A stretch of DNA of 39,655 nucleotides from an uncultured Lachnospiraceae bacterium (GTDB taxonomy: Bacteria > Bacillota > Clostridia > Lachnospirales > Lachnospiraceae), in contig CACZFV010000003.1 of assembly GCA_902780465.1 (NCBI GenBank), positions 1-39,655 on the forward strand, written 5' to 3'. Made by a program: the position numbers and the translations under genes. Position 1 is the stretch's first letter; each line of letters starts with the position of its first letter. The notes beneath the pieces were generated by a model that did not search any database, was not told where the DNA came from, and saw only the letters and a program-made list of their open reading frames with translations. Positions 1 to 7,349 of the stretch are shown piece by piece.

Positions 1-15
1 GCAGCTGCTGATATA

Positions 16-44
16 ATTATACCACGCCTGGGCGAATCGAACAA
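16..44 (-). promoter_or_regulatory. Divergent sigma-A-type promoter reading out of the window
   Basis: On the minus strand there is TTGTTC (39-44), a 17-nt spacer and TATAAT (16-21). It would drive a gene that lies left of the window. No coding region is visible in bases 1-160 on either strand that I would defend. Confidence 0.45.
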
Positions 45-159
45 GCGTTCCCTGCCGAAAACCTTGTTTTTCTCAATACCAGAAGGCGGCAATTCATCCA
101 ACCACCTGAAGAGGATGGGGAGGATGGGGGAATTCTTGCTGTTATATGTTAAAGAATTC

Positions 160-189
160 TTGACAAAGGGAAGCGTGGATCCATATAAT
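160..189 (+). promoter_or_regulatory. Sigma-A promoter of the thiW-thiM operon
   Basis: A perfect TTGACA (160-165) and a perfect TATAAT (184-189) are separated by 18 nt. The start of transcription would fall near 196, which leaves an untranslated leader of about 280 nt before thiW. That length is what a riboswitch or attenuator needs. Confidence 0.85.
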
Positions 190-322
190 ATACTGGATGT
201 GAGAAAAAACTCCGTCGAATTTCATATGGGTCTGATACCTTCTTTTTCCGAAAGAAAGGATGCCCCGTCTGCGGGGATCTGTGAGGGGGAGCGCCCTGGC
301 AGGCCGTATCAGATATACAGCG

Positions 323-456
323 ATGGGAGCCCGTGATCCGGGCTGAGAGGATGCCGTGAAGCATCGACCGCCATTTGTTTTTTACGTGGCGGCATCGCTT
401 GCTCGCTTGCAGACCTGGTCTCATAAGTGCATGTCCGCCGGACATGCATTTTTTTT
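323..456 (+). ncRNA. THI-box-like (TPP riboswitch-like) leader with intrinsic terminator
   Basis: Bases 325-368 read like the 5' half of a TPP aptamer: GGGAGCCC, a loop, GGGCTGAGA (conserved CTGAGA at 343-348), then an optional P3a hairpin GGATGC/GCATC and GACC. A strong intrinsic terminator follows: stem 428-436 with 440-448 and an eight-T run at 449-456, just before the thiW ribosome binding site. The canonical 3' half (CCTGAT...CAGCGTAGGGA) is not recognisable downstream; only ACCTGGTCTCATAA at 412-425 is vaguely similar. The placement ahead of thiamine salvage genes supports thiamine-responsive attenuation, but the aptamer is either divergent or decayed. Confidence 0.55.
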
Positions 457-476
457 GCGTAAAGGAGTACTGCATC

Positions 477-1190
477 ATGAAGAACAACCAGAATCTGCTC
501 CGCATCACTTTCATGGGGATGATGATCGCCCTCGGCGTCGTCATCAGCCCGATCCTCCGGGTGGAGGGCATGTGCCCCATGGCCCATCTCATCAATGTCA
601 CCTGCGCAGTCTTTATCGGACCATTCTACGCGTTCCTCTGCGCCCTGATCATCGGCATTCTCCGCATGATCTTCATGGGGATCCCGCCGCTGGCGCTGAC
701 CGGCGCGGTCTTCGGCGCGTTCCTCTCCGGAATGCTCTACCGCCTCTCCAAGGGAAAGATCGTCTGGGCTTTCCTCGGGGAAGTGATCGGCACCGGCATC
801 ATCGGCGCCATTGTCTCCTATCCGGTCATGACCTGGATCTGGGGCCGCACCGGTCTCACCTGGATGTTCTATGTACCCTCCTTCACAGCCGGAACCCTGA
901 TCGGAGGCAGCCTCGCCTTTGTGCTTCTGACCCGGATGAAAAAAGCCGGCCTGGTCGCGCAGATCCAGTCTGCGCTGGGCTCTGACGTCTACACCGGAGG
1001 AAACGAAGTGCTGAACGACGCCATCGGCATCGCAGTTCTCGGGTTCATCGGATACCTGGTCACCGTCGTACTGGTCCACAAGTTCGTTCCTGAGCCAAAC
1101 GCCGCTGTGAACAGCATCAAATACTTTGTCCTGGCTGCGTTCATCGCTGCCGGTGTGCTATACTGGAACCTGAACAAATCCCGCGCCTGA
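477..1190 (+). CDS. thiW: ThiW, thiazole/thiamine-precursor transporter S-component
   Basis: This is a polytopic membrane protein of 237 residues. Its start is set by AAAGGAG (461-467) nine bases before the ATG. The first ~165 residues match the ThiW family of ECF-type substrate-binding subunits: an N-terminal helix beginning ITFMGMMIALGVVISPILR, a conserved CPMAHLINV stretch, and further hydrophobic helices containing IIGILRMIFMGIPPLAL. The role inferred from the family is uptake of a thiazole precursor (hydroxyethylthiazole), which fits the kinase gene 25 nt downstream. The generic ECF A and T subunits are not in the window. The protein is longer than typical ThiW by roughly 65 residues, and the extra C-terminus carries two more hydrophobic segments. 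Confidence 0.9.
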   Translation: MKNNQNLLRITFMGMMIALGVVISPILRVEGMCPMAHLINVTCAVFIGPFYAFLCALIIGILRMIFMGIPPLALTGAVFGAFLSGMLYRLSKGKIVWAFLGEVIGTGIIGAIVSYPVMTWIWGRTGLTWMFYVPSFTAGTLIGGSLAFVLLTRMKKAGLVAQIQSALGSDVYTGGNEVLNDAIGIAVLGFIGYLVTVVLVHKFVPEPNAAVNSIKYFVLAAFIAAGVLYWNLNKSRA

Positions 1191-1215
1191 GGCGCATACG
1201 AAGGAGGGCCGTCCC

Positions 1216-2067
1216 GTGTCATCCGATCCCGGAACTTTTCTGCAGACAGGCGAGCTGCTGCAGCTGAAAAACCCGCTGGTCCACTGCATCACCAGTCCCA
1301 TCGCAGTCAATGACTGCGCCAATGTATGTCTGGCTCTGGGCGCCCGCCCCATCATGGCGGAACATCCCGAAGAGGCAGCGGGGATCACAGCCATCTCCGC
1401 CTCCCTCGGCGTAAGTCTCGCAAATATCACGGATGCCCGGATCCATTCCATTTTCCTGTCCGGCGCCATGGCGCTTGAGCAGAAAAAGTCTTCCGTGATC
1501 GACGTTGTCGGTGTGAACTGCAGTCCCATGCGAATGAATCTCGCGAAACGCTTTGTCAGCGAGTGCCGGCCCGCGGTGATCAAAGGAAACGCTTCCGAGA
1601 TCCGCGCCCTTGCCGGTGCTTCCTTCGGTGAGGCCGGGATCGACACTGCGGATTCTGACCGGCTGAGTCCTGACAATCCCGGCGCGATCGAAGCCACTGC
1701 ACAGATCCTGTCCTCTTTTTCCGCCCGGACCGGCGCCGTGGTCCTTGCATCCGGCATCGTCGACATGATCAGCGACGGCAGGAATGTCTGGGCGATCGAA
1801 AACGGCTGTCCTTCCATGGCCAGAGTCACCGGCACCGGATGCATACTGAACTGCATCATCGCCTCCTGCCTTGCGGCCGCGGAGTCCCCGGCGGACGCCG
1901 CCCTGTACGGCACACTGCTTCTGGGAGTGTCGGGAGAGACCGCGGAACAGCTCTTAAAGGATCGATGTCTTTCAGGCCTGGGAAGCTACCATATCGCATT
2001 GATAGACGCGCTCTCCCTGGTTAACAGGGAGGTGCTTGAGCAAAAAGGAAAGGTCAGAAGGCTCTGA
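1216..2067 (+). CDS. thiM: Hydroxyethylthiazole kinase
   Basis: ThiM phosphorylates 4-methyl-5-(2-hydroxyethyl)thiazole in thiazole salvage in the cytosol. The start is a GTG with AAGGAGGG at 1201-1207, 8 nt upstream. The 283-residue protein has the family signatures in order: NPLVHCITSPIAVND near the N-terminus (most family members have HNIT, so the Asn is Cys here), ALGARPIMAEHPEEA, GVNCSP, KGNASEI, and the VTGTGC anion-hole/active-site loop near residue 205. It follows thiW by 25 nt and is clearly co-transcribed with it. The thiazole phosphate it makes would join HMP-PP, but the pyrimidine-branch kinase ThiD is not present here. Confidence 0.93.
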   Translation: MSSDPGTFLQTGELLQLKNPLVHCITSPIAVNDCANVCLALGARPIMAEHPEEAAGITAISASLGVSLANITDARIHSIFLSGAMALEQKKSSVIDVVGVNCSPMRMNLAKRFVSECRPAVIKGNASEIRALAGASFGEAGIDTADSDRLSPDNPGAIEATAQILSSFSARTGAVVLASGIVDMISDGRNVWAIENGCPSMARVTGTGCILNCIIASCLAAAESPADAALYGTLLLGVSGETAEQLLKDRCLSGLGSYHIALIDALSLVNREVLEQKGKVRRL

Positions 2068-2085
2068 AGCCCTCTGACCTTTCTT
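2049..2085. terminator. Bidirectional terminator between thiM and tenI
   Basis: AAAGGTCAGAAGG (2049-2061) pairs with CCTCTGACCTTTC (2070-2083). It is T-rich after the stem on the plus strand and spans the thiM stop codon. The two genes converge here, so the hairpin can end both transcripts. Confidence 0.75.
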
Positions 2086-2108
2086 TATCTGCATTATCAC
2101 CGCACTTC

Positions 2109-2708
2109 TTACAGCCGCATGGAACCGGACATCATGCAGCCTCCGGCGGCTCCGGTCTCCAGGATCTCCTTCATTCTGCCTGGGGTGATCCCGCCGATCC
2201 CGTAGACCGGGATGTTTACCGATCCCGCCACTTCCTTCAGCCAGGCGAGACCTCTGCCTTCCAGTCCCGGCTTGCATGTCGTCTCGTAGATATTTCCCGC
2301 AAACAGATACGATGCGCCGCACTGTACCGCGATGCGGGCGTCCTCCGTGGAATGGACCGATGTGCCGACAGTCCGGAATCCGTTCAGTCTCTCCGGGCTT
2401 TTCTCCCGGAGTTCCCGCAGTATATGCAGCGGCAGATGGACTGCGTCGATCCCGAGCGCTTCCGCCGCTTCCGGGTACTGATGAAGGATCAGCCTGCATT
2501 GCCGGCCTTCTCCTGCGATCCCTTTCACTTTTTCTGCAAGTCTCAGATACTCTTCCAGGACAAGATCTTTTTCCCGCAGTACCACGGCCTTCAGGTCCAG
2601 GCTGAAAAGCCGCTCCAGCTGTCTGAAAAACGCCTTCTCCGGATCCTCTCTGTCAAAAAAGTATTTTCTGTCTGTCACGGCGATCAGCCGGCTGTGTCCA
2701 TCTGTCAT
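2109..2708 (-). CDS. tenI: TenI-like thiazole tautomerase / ThiE-family protein
   Basis: A 199-residue TIM-barrel protein of the ThiE/TenI superfamily. It shows the opening LIAVTDRKYF, the LREKDL strand near residue 45, VHLPLHILRE, VGTSVHSTEDA, the phosphate loop VYGIGGITPGRM and a final MSGSM. The segment YETTCKPGLEGRGL is characteristic of TenI, which aromatises the thiazole tautomer. The Gly-Gln-x-Asp motif expected for thiamine-phosphate synthase is absent (VHLPLH instead). Either assignment places it in thiamine biosynthesis or salvage, consistent with the convergent thiW-thiM. The ribosome binding site is weak. It begins 24 nt after the stop of the secreted-protein gene and is probably on that transcript rather than on the THI-controlled one. 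Confidence 0.75.
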   Translation of the reverse strand: MTDGHSRLIAVTDRKYFFDREDPEKAFFRQLERLFSLDLKAVVLREKDLVLEEYLRLAEKVKGIAGEGRQCRLILHQYPEAAEALGIDAVHLPLHILRELREKSPERLNGFRTVGTSVHSTEDARIAVQCGASYLFAGNIYETTCKPGLEGRGLAWLKEVAGSVNIPVYGIGGITPGRMKEILETGAAGGCMMSGSMRL

Positions 2709-2732
2709 GCTGTCTGTTCTTTCCGTCTTCCG

Positions 2733-3971
2733 TCAGTCCCACCAGTAAAGGCCGTAGACGCGGTCGATGTGGTCTCCTGTGACGTCAGCGTCATAGACGC
2801 CGGAAGCTCCTGTTCCGCCCTCTCTCGCACAGAGATGATCGATCCACTGAACCGCGTTGAGACCGGCTTCCCAGCCGTCCAGCTGTTCAGGGTGTACAAG
2901 CTCTGTCTTCTCATCCAGGATCAGCTCCCGCTGCCCGTCTTCCGCCGGTCTGTAAACATAGTGGTCTCCGACCTTTTCCGCTGAACCGCCGTAAATAGTG
3001 AATCCAAAGTTGCCTTCCCAGCCGCCCCCTTCTTCACCATAGTTGTTATACATGAGCACCCGCACGAACCAGCGGTCAAAGGCGGCATCGTAGAACTTGT
3101 CCTCATCCACTTTGCTGATGTAGATCCCGGCAATGCTTCCGTAGTTGTCGCTTTTCTCCTTCTTTATCAGAAGTTCCGGCACGTGGTGGTTCTGCCTGTA
3201 TTCCTCCATCGCGATGGAGCAGGGTCCGTCTCCGTTCCAGACTGAGGAGACGCGGCCGTTGATCGTCTCAAAGATCGAGGCGTGGTCCCCGTATACATGA
3301 AGCACGTCACGGTAAAAGCCATCCTCGTCCGTATACTCGCTGTACCAGACTCCCTGCAGGTTTTCCAGGGTCACGGTATTGTAAAGGTACTGGTTCCAGA
3401 GATCTTCCGGCTCTTCCCGGCGCCATTCCTTCAGGAATCCGCCGTCAAAAAAGGTATTGTCTCCCACCCGGCGAATATAAATGCCGCAGTGCTGCAGCCA
3501 GAACCCCTCCGGGTCATATTCCATGACAGAGACCTCCGGGCACACGCCGCGGGACGACCTGTCCTCGATGCTCAGATCCCCGTCTCCGTTCCACACTACA
3601 TGGGGCACTCCGTCAATATACTCTTCGATCCTGGCCCGGTCTCCGTTGACGCTCAGGATCTCTTCCACCTGGCTTCCGCCCTCAGTATACCGGTTGACCC
3701 AGCGCCCCTGCAGGTTCTTCCGGTTCACGCTGCTGTAGGGCTTCTTCGGCACCAGCGGCTTTTCCAGCACTTCCGGATAATTCTCCTGCAGGACCGGATA
3801 ATCGTCCCGGTCCGGCATCACCTGATCCCGGTAGGCGTTCAGAAAACTGTTGTAGAACTCGGAGTCCGACTGTTCATAGGCGGGAGTCACCGCCGCCATT
3901 GCGGGAACCGCGCATGCTGCGGCAAGCAGGGAAACAGCAAGAGCTGATACAACCAGTGCATGTCTTTTCAT
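2733..3971 (-). CDS. Secreted protein with two internal ~110-residue repeats
   Basis: I do not recognise the family. The 412-residue product starts at an ATG with GGAGGA upstream and has an N-terminal signal peptide ending near AVPAMA (residues ~20-26), so it is exported. Residues ~84-200 and ~202-315 are an internal duplication. Both begin with NLQG-W and a YT segment, then a VxGD-A-I motif, VWNGDG-SI, GIYI--V, and a Phe-Asp/Tyr-Asp segment before a conserved Trp-Arg or Trp-Phe. The unique tail (~315-412) is acidic and aromatic and ends in YWWD. It has its own promoter in the gap after ald, and tenI follows it closely. The function is unknown; a ligand-binding or envelope role is only a guess. 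Confidence 0.85.
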   Translation of the reverse strand: MKRHALVVSALAVSLLAAACAVPAMAAVTPAYEQSDSEFYNSFLNAYRDQVMPDRDDYPVLQENYPEVLEKPLVPKKPYSSVNRKNLQGRWVNRYTEGGSQVEEILSVNGDRARIEEYIDGVPHVVWNGDGDLSIEDRSSRGVCPEVSVMEYDPEGFWLQHCGIYIRRVGDNTFFDGGFLKEWRREEPEDLWNQYLYNTVTLENLQGVWYSEYTDEDGFYRDVLHVYGDHASIFETINGRVSSVWNGDGPCSIAMEEYRQNHHVPELLIKKEKSDNYGSIAGIYISKVDEDKFYDAAFDRWFVRVLMYNNYGEEGGGWEGNFGFTIYGGSAEKVGDHYVYRPAEDGQRELILDEKTELVHPEQLDGWEAGLNAVQWIDHLCAREGGTGASGVYDADVTGDHIDRVYGLYWWD

Positions 3972-3998
3972 TCTTCTTCTCCTCCTGCAGCATATTTC

Positions 3999-4078
3999 CC
4001 GGCGGCAGTATCCTGCCGCCGGATCCTTATGTGCTGTACTGACACTCTATTATACAGGAATTACTGCGGCAGAGTCAC
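3999..4078 (-). promoter_or_regulatory. Promoter and leader hairpin of the duplicated secreted-protein gene
   Basis: On the minus strand GTGACT (4073-4078), an 18-nt spacer and a perfect TATAAT (4049-4054) lie between ald and the next gene. The leader then holds a perfect 9-bp G/C-rich hairpin (3999-4007 with 4014-4022). It has no following T run, so it is not a standard terminator and may affect leader stability or be the residual ald 3' hairpin. Confidence 0.55.
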
Positions 4079-4092
4079 TCCAAAATCAGTAT

Positions 4093-5211
4093 TTATCCGA
4101 TCAGTTCCTTTATATCCGCGCTTTCGATCTCAGGATAGCAGACCGCTACTCCCGGGAAAGTGATCTTTCCGTCGTAGGTATTGACAGCGGAGTAGATCAC
4201 CGGATTCCTGCGGCAGGCTTCTTCCAGTCCGAGATTTGCGATCTGGAGACCGTATCTGATGGTCGCGTTCGTGAGGGCGATGGTCGATGTGCGCGGCACC
4301 GCTCCGGGCATGTTGCCGACGCAGTAGTGCACGATTCCCTCTTCAATGAAGACCGGGTCATCGTGGGAAGTGACTCTGGAAGATTCTCCGCATCCGCCCT
4401 GATCGATCGCCACATCAACGAATACGGCGCCGGGCTTCATCTCCTTCAGATATTTTTTCTTGAAAAGCTTCGGGGTGGAGGCTCCCGGGATCAGGACACT
4501 GCCGATCACCAGGTCCGCTTCCTTCACCGCCCGCTCAATATTCGCGTCAGTCGAGACCAGCGTCTGGATGCGGGAACCGAAGATCTCGTCCAGATGCTCC
4601 AGCCGCTTCAGGTTGATGTCGATGATGGTGACATCCGCCCCCATTCCTGCCGCGATCCTGCAGGAGTTCGCGCCCACCGTGCCGCCGCCCAGGATCACCA
4701 CCTTCGCTTTCGGGGTCCCCGGCACACCTGCCAGCAGCACACCTTCTCCCCCGAAGCGTTTCTCCAGATACTTGGCGCCCTGCTGGATGCTGAGCCGTCC
4801 TGCGATCTGGCTCATGGGGATCAGGAGCGGAAGGCTGCCGTCCTTTTCGGTCAGGGTCTCATAGGCAACGCCCTTTACTTTTCCCTTGATCAGAGCCTCT
4901 GTCTGTTCCGGGTCCGGAGCAAGGTGGAGATAAGTATAAAGGATCAGTCCCTCATGGAAGAGGGGGTATTCGGCAGGAAGCGGTTCCTTCACTTTGACCA
5001 TCATGTCACAGCCGGACCAGACTTCAGCTGCGGTGTCCTTCAGCACTGCTCCCGCCGCGGCATAGTCCGCATCCGGGAAACCCGATCCCAGCCCGGCGCC
5101 GCGCTCGATCAGGACTTCATGTCCTGCTGCCGCATAGCTTTTTACGTTGTCCGGTGTCAGACCTACACGGAATTCATTGTTCTTGATCTCTTTTACGCAT
5201 CCAACCCTCAT
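4093..5211 (-). CDS. ald: Alanine dehydrogenase
   Basis: Ald catalyses NAD-dependent reversible deamination of L-alanine to pyruvate and ammonia in the cytosol. I chose the ATG at 5211 because the recognisable N-terminus MRVGCVKEIKNNEFRVGLTP starts there and AAGGAG lies upstream. This gives 372 residues, the usual family length. Visible motifs are the R-V-G-LTP substrate region, MVKVKEPLPAEYPL, the Rossmann motif VVILGGGTVGANSCRIAAGMGADVTI with the acidic DIN at its end, DVAIDQGGCGESS, and the C-terminal YCVGNMPGAVPRTST block. An upstream in-frame extension lacks homology and overlaps a terminator, so it is not coding. Confidence 0.95.
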   Translation of the reverse strand: MRVGCVKEIKNNEFRVGLTPDNVKSYAAAGHEVLIERGAGLGSGFPDADYAAAGAVLKDTAAEVWSGCDMMVKVKEPLPAEYPLFHEGLILYTYLHLAPDPEQTEALIKGKVKGVAYETLTEKDGSLPLLIPMSQIAGRLSIQQGAKYLEKRFGGEGVLLAGVPGTPKAKVVILGGGTVGANSCRIAAGMGADVTIIDINLKRLEHLDEIFGSRIQTLVSTDANIERAVKEADLVIGSVLIPGASTPKLFKKKYLKEMKPGAVFVDVAIDQGGCGESSRVTSHDDPVFIEEGIVHYCVGNMPGAVPRTSTIALTNATIRYGLQIANLGLEEACRRNPVIYSAVNTYDGKITFPGVAVCYPEIESADIKELIG

Positions 5212-5299
5212 GCTCCTCGCTCCTTTCTGCTGTGATAGAAACAGATGCCTGAAAGATCTCTCTTTCATTTTCAGTTTACCATATCCTCCGGAGATAAAA

Positions 5300-5331
5300 A
5301 ACGGTCCTGACCGTTTTCCGTCAGGACCGTT
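5300..5331 (-). terminator. Intrinsic terminator of the small wall-binding-like gene
   Basis: A 12-bp stem, AACGGTCCTGAC with GTCAGGACCGTT, is followed on the minus strand by a run of T residues. A T run also lies on the plus-strand side (5335-5340), but no plus gene ends here. It separates the upstream small secreted gene from ald. Confidence 0.85.
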
Positions 5332-5361
5332 CTCTTTTTTGTTCAAGCACTGTTCTTTCTG

Positions 5362-5688
5362 TTACTGCGCTGTCTTTGTCTGAACGACACCTGCAAGCGT
5401 CCAGCATCCGTCAGCATTGGTCACCCAGTGATCCGGAGACTCCGCATTGTAGATCATCCAGCCGTCCTTGTCAAAATAATAGCACTCATAGATGCCGTCC
5501 TTATTGCCGTCGATCCATGCCCAGGTGTCTGCCAGCCAGGTTCCGTCCGCATTTTCATACCACCAGGTATCCGGACGAATGATGCCCTGCTTCCACTGTC
5601 CGCCGCCCACAAAGGGAGCTGCCGCAAAAGCGGTGGATGCTGCACATACAGACATAACTGCTCCAAGAACAAGTGCTCTGATCTTCAT
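5362..5688 (-). CDS. Small secreted Trp-rich protein with cell-wall-binding-like repeats
   Basis: The 108-residue product begins at the ATG at 5688, which has AAGGAG 8-10 nt upstream; the longer ORF start is not needed. It has a clear signal peptide (MKIRALVLGAVMSVCAAS...AFA). The mature ~83 residues are rich in Trp, Tyr, Gly and Asp. They show WWYENADGTW, TWAWIDGNKDG and CYYFDKDGWMIYN, which resemble the choline-binding/glucan-binding repeat family that tethers proteins to wall polymers. No enzymatic domain is present. It is flanked by an AT-rich upstream region (5689-5803) and a downstream terminator, so it is probably monocistronic. It could be a stand-alone binding module or the remnant of a larger enzyme. 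Confidence 0.8.
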   Translation of the reverse strand: MKIRALVLGAVMSVCAASTAFAAAPFVGGGQWKQGIIRPDTWWYENADGTWLADTWAWIDGNKDGIYECYYFDKDGWMIYNAESPDHWVTNADGCWTLAGVVQTKTAQ

Positions 5689-5803
5689 GATTCTGTCTCC
5701 TTCCAAATGAGAAAGTATGATTTATTTATTAATTATTATAACACTTCTCAAAAAATCAGAAATGAATCTATAAAAAATAAAGAATAAATTAATAAATTCG
5801 TCA

Positions 5804-7228
5804 TTAACTGCTGACGGACCAGAGCTTCTTGTACACTGTCATTTCGACCATGCCGTTCCGGATACCGATCTGTACATCGTCCGCAAGTTTTACAATGATG
5901 GAACGGCTGATCTCTTCCGCGTTTACATCTCCGCTGCGAAGGTTCGACTGATAGTTCTGGAGAGACCATTTTTCTGTCCGTATGGAGCCGTTCCGGTAGC
6001 CCTCAAACACATTCCGGATCGTAGTGATCAGACCTTTTCCCGCGATGTTTTTTCCAGTGCTGGAGATGGACATCAGTTCCGCCTCCGCGTGTCTGTCAAG
6101 ATCCGCTTTGGAAGTCAGCCTCATCTCGCAGACCGTTCCGTTCATCCGGATATCGAAACTGATGTCTGTGGCACTGTAGGACTGCATCAGTTCCAGGATC
6201 TCTTCCGACAGGATGTTCAGATGCATCGACTCTTTTCTGGATACATTGTACTCCCTGCAGAAGTCCCGCACTTCCTTCACCATGTTCTGAATGGAATGTC
6301 TCCTCGGCCGGGTCTGCGCTGCCTCGTCATTTTCCGCTCCGGCGTCGTCCTTGTTTGTCTTCGCCACCACATTCACATACTGATACGGGATCTCGATGCC
6401 GCAGCGGTCAAACTCCTTTTTCACCCGGACGCGGATCTGGCTGCAGGCCATGAAATTATCGTCGGAGTTTCTGGTCCACACTGTGGTCCGGAGATTGATG
6501 GAGCTCGCCGCGAAATCCGTCACATACACAGCAGCCCGCTTGAACTCGGGATTGTCTCCCACGTATTCCACGGTATAGATGCAGTTCACCACCGCATCGT
6601 GGATGATCCGCATCGCGGTCTCGATATCGCTGTCGTAGCTGATGGAGAATTCCAGATAGGATCCGGTCAGTTCGTTCTGGTAGCTGTTGTTGTGGATCAC
6701 TTCGGTGTTGATAACGCTGTTCGGCACCACCACATAGAGACCGTCAAAGCGATGGATCACGGTGTGCCGGATCGTCATGTCCCGCACGGTACCGCTGATG
6801 CCGCTGCTCTCCAGCGTGATCCTGTCCCCCAGACGAAACGGTCTGCAGAGGCCGATCATCAGCCCGGCGATCACATCTCCCAGCGCGGACTGTGCGGCAA
6901 TACCGATGATGACCACGATCAGCCCGGTACTTCCAAGCAGGATTCTGGACAGCGCCTTTGCGTTTCCTAAAAAGATGCCGAGCAGCAGCAGACCACAGAT
7001 GATGAACAGGAAATCCAGCAGGCTCTCCCCGTACTTCAGGTACAGCGAATCCGCCCGGATGATCTTCCGGAACAGGACGCGGTTCAGCTTGATGGCACCG
7101 ACCACCAGCAGCAGTGTCAGTGTGATGATCAGTACCACCGAAAATGTCAGGGACACATGCGGCTCCCAGGAATATTTGGTGTTCAGCATGTGATGGACCC
7201 AGAAAACCAGTCCGTTGTTTTGGTTCAT
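5804..7228 (-). CDS. MscS-family mechanosensitive channel with C-terminal RsbW/GHKL-like domain
   Basis: The ATG at 7228 has GAGGGA upstream; the longer ORF start is a TTG without a site. Of 474 residues, the first ~270 form a standard MscS unit: three hydrophobic helices (~24-45, ~70-95, ~100-130), the pore helix with AAQSALGDVIAGL, GDRITLESSG, the beta-domain VVPNSVINTEVIHN, and a C-terminal alpha/beta part. After a polar linker (~290-310) a second domain runs to the end. LNILSEEILELM resembles the N-box of RsbW-type ATPases, followed by a Gly-Lys-Gly-containing segment and a terminal TVYKKLW strand like that of the RsbW homologue at 18471. The metal-binding Asn of the N-box is Glu, so ATP binding is doubtful. 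The channel should open under membrane tension in osmotic downshock; the extra domain is inferred to sense or regulate. Confidence 0.88.
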   Translation of the reverse strand: MNQNNGLVFWVHHMLNTKYSWEPHVSLTFSVVLIITLTLLLVVGAIKLNRVLFRKIIRADSLYLKYGESLLDFLFIICGLLLLGIFLGNAKALSRILLGSTGLIVVIIGIAAQSALGDVIAGLMIGLCRPFRLGDRITLESSGISGTVRDMTIRHTVIHRFDGLYVVVPNSVINTEVIHNNSYQNELTGSYLEFSISYDSDIETAMRIIHDAVVNCIYTVEYVGDNPEFKRAAVYVTDFAASSINLRTTVWTRNSDDNFMACSQIRVRVKKEFDRCGIEIPYQYVNVVAKTNKDDAGAENDEAAQTRPRRHSIQNMVKEVRDFCREYNVSRKESMHLNILSEEILELMQSYSATDISFDIRMNGTVCEMRLTSKADLDRHAEAELMSISSTGKNIAGKGLITTIRNVFEGYRNGSIRTEKWSLQNYQSNLRSGDVNAEEISRSIIVKLADDVQIGIRNGMVEMTVYKKLWSVSS

Positions 7229-7253
7229 GGTACATTCCCTCTGCAACTGTATT

Positions 7254-7283
7254 TATTCAAGTCCCGCTTGCGGGACTTGAATA
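7254..7283. repeat. Perfect 13-bp inverted repeat between trpB and the MscS gene
   Basis: TATTCAAGTCCCG and its exact complement CGGGACTTGAATA flank a CTTG loop. The hairpin lies 26 nt before the MscS start codon and 67 nt after the trpB stop. On the minus strand it is followed by AATACAG rather than a T run, so it is an imperfect terminator. It may be a processing site, an attenuator or an operator. Confidence 0.6.
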
Positions 7284-7349
7284 TCATAAACTGTTCCAGG
7301 TCTCAGTATACCATAATCCCCTGTCTTTTGCCGCCTGCCGCTCTCTTTC

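Noticed and set aside
317..328. Asserting a circularly permuted TPP riboswitch
   Set aside because: The CAGCGATGGGA match is short and the adjoining P4/P5 sequence (GAACCTGAT) is absent, so it is reported only as a possibility.
64..336. Plus-strand ORF of 90 codons over the thi promoter and leader
   Set aside because: It runs through a consensus promoter and the THI-like leader, has no ribosome binding site and no recognisable protein features.
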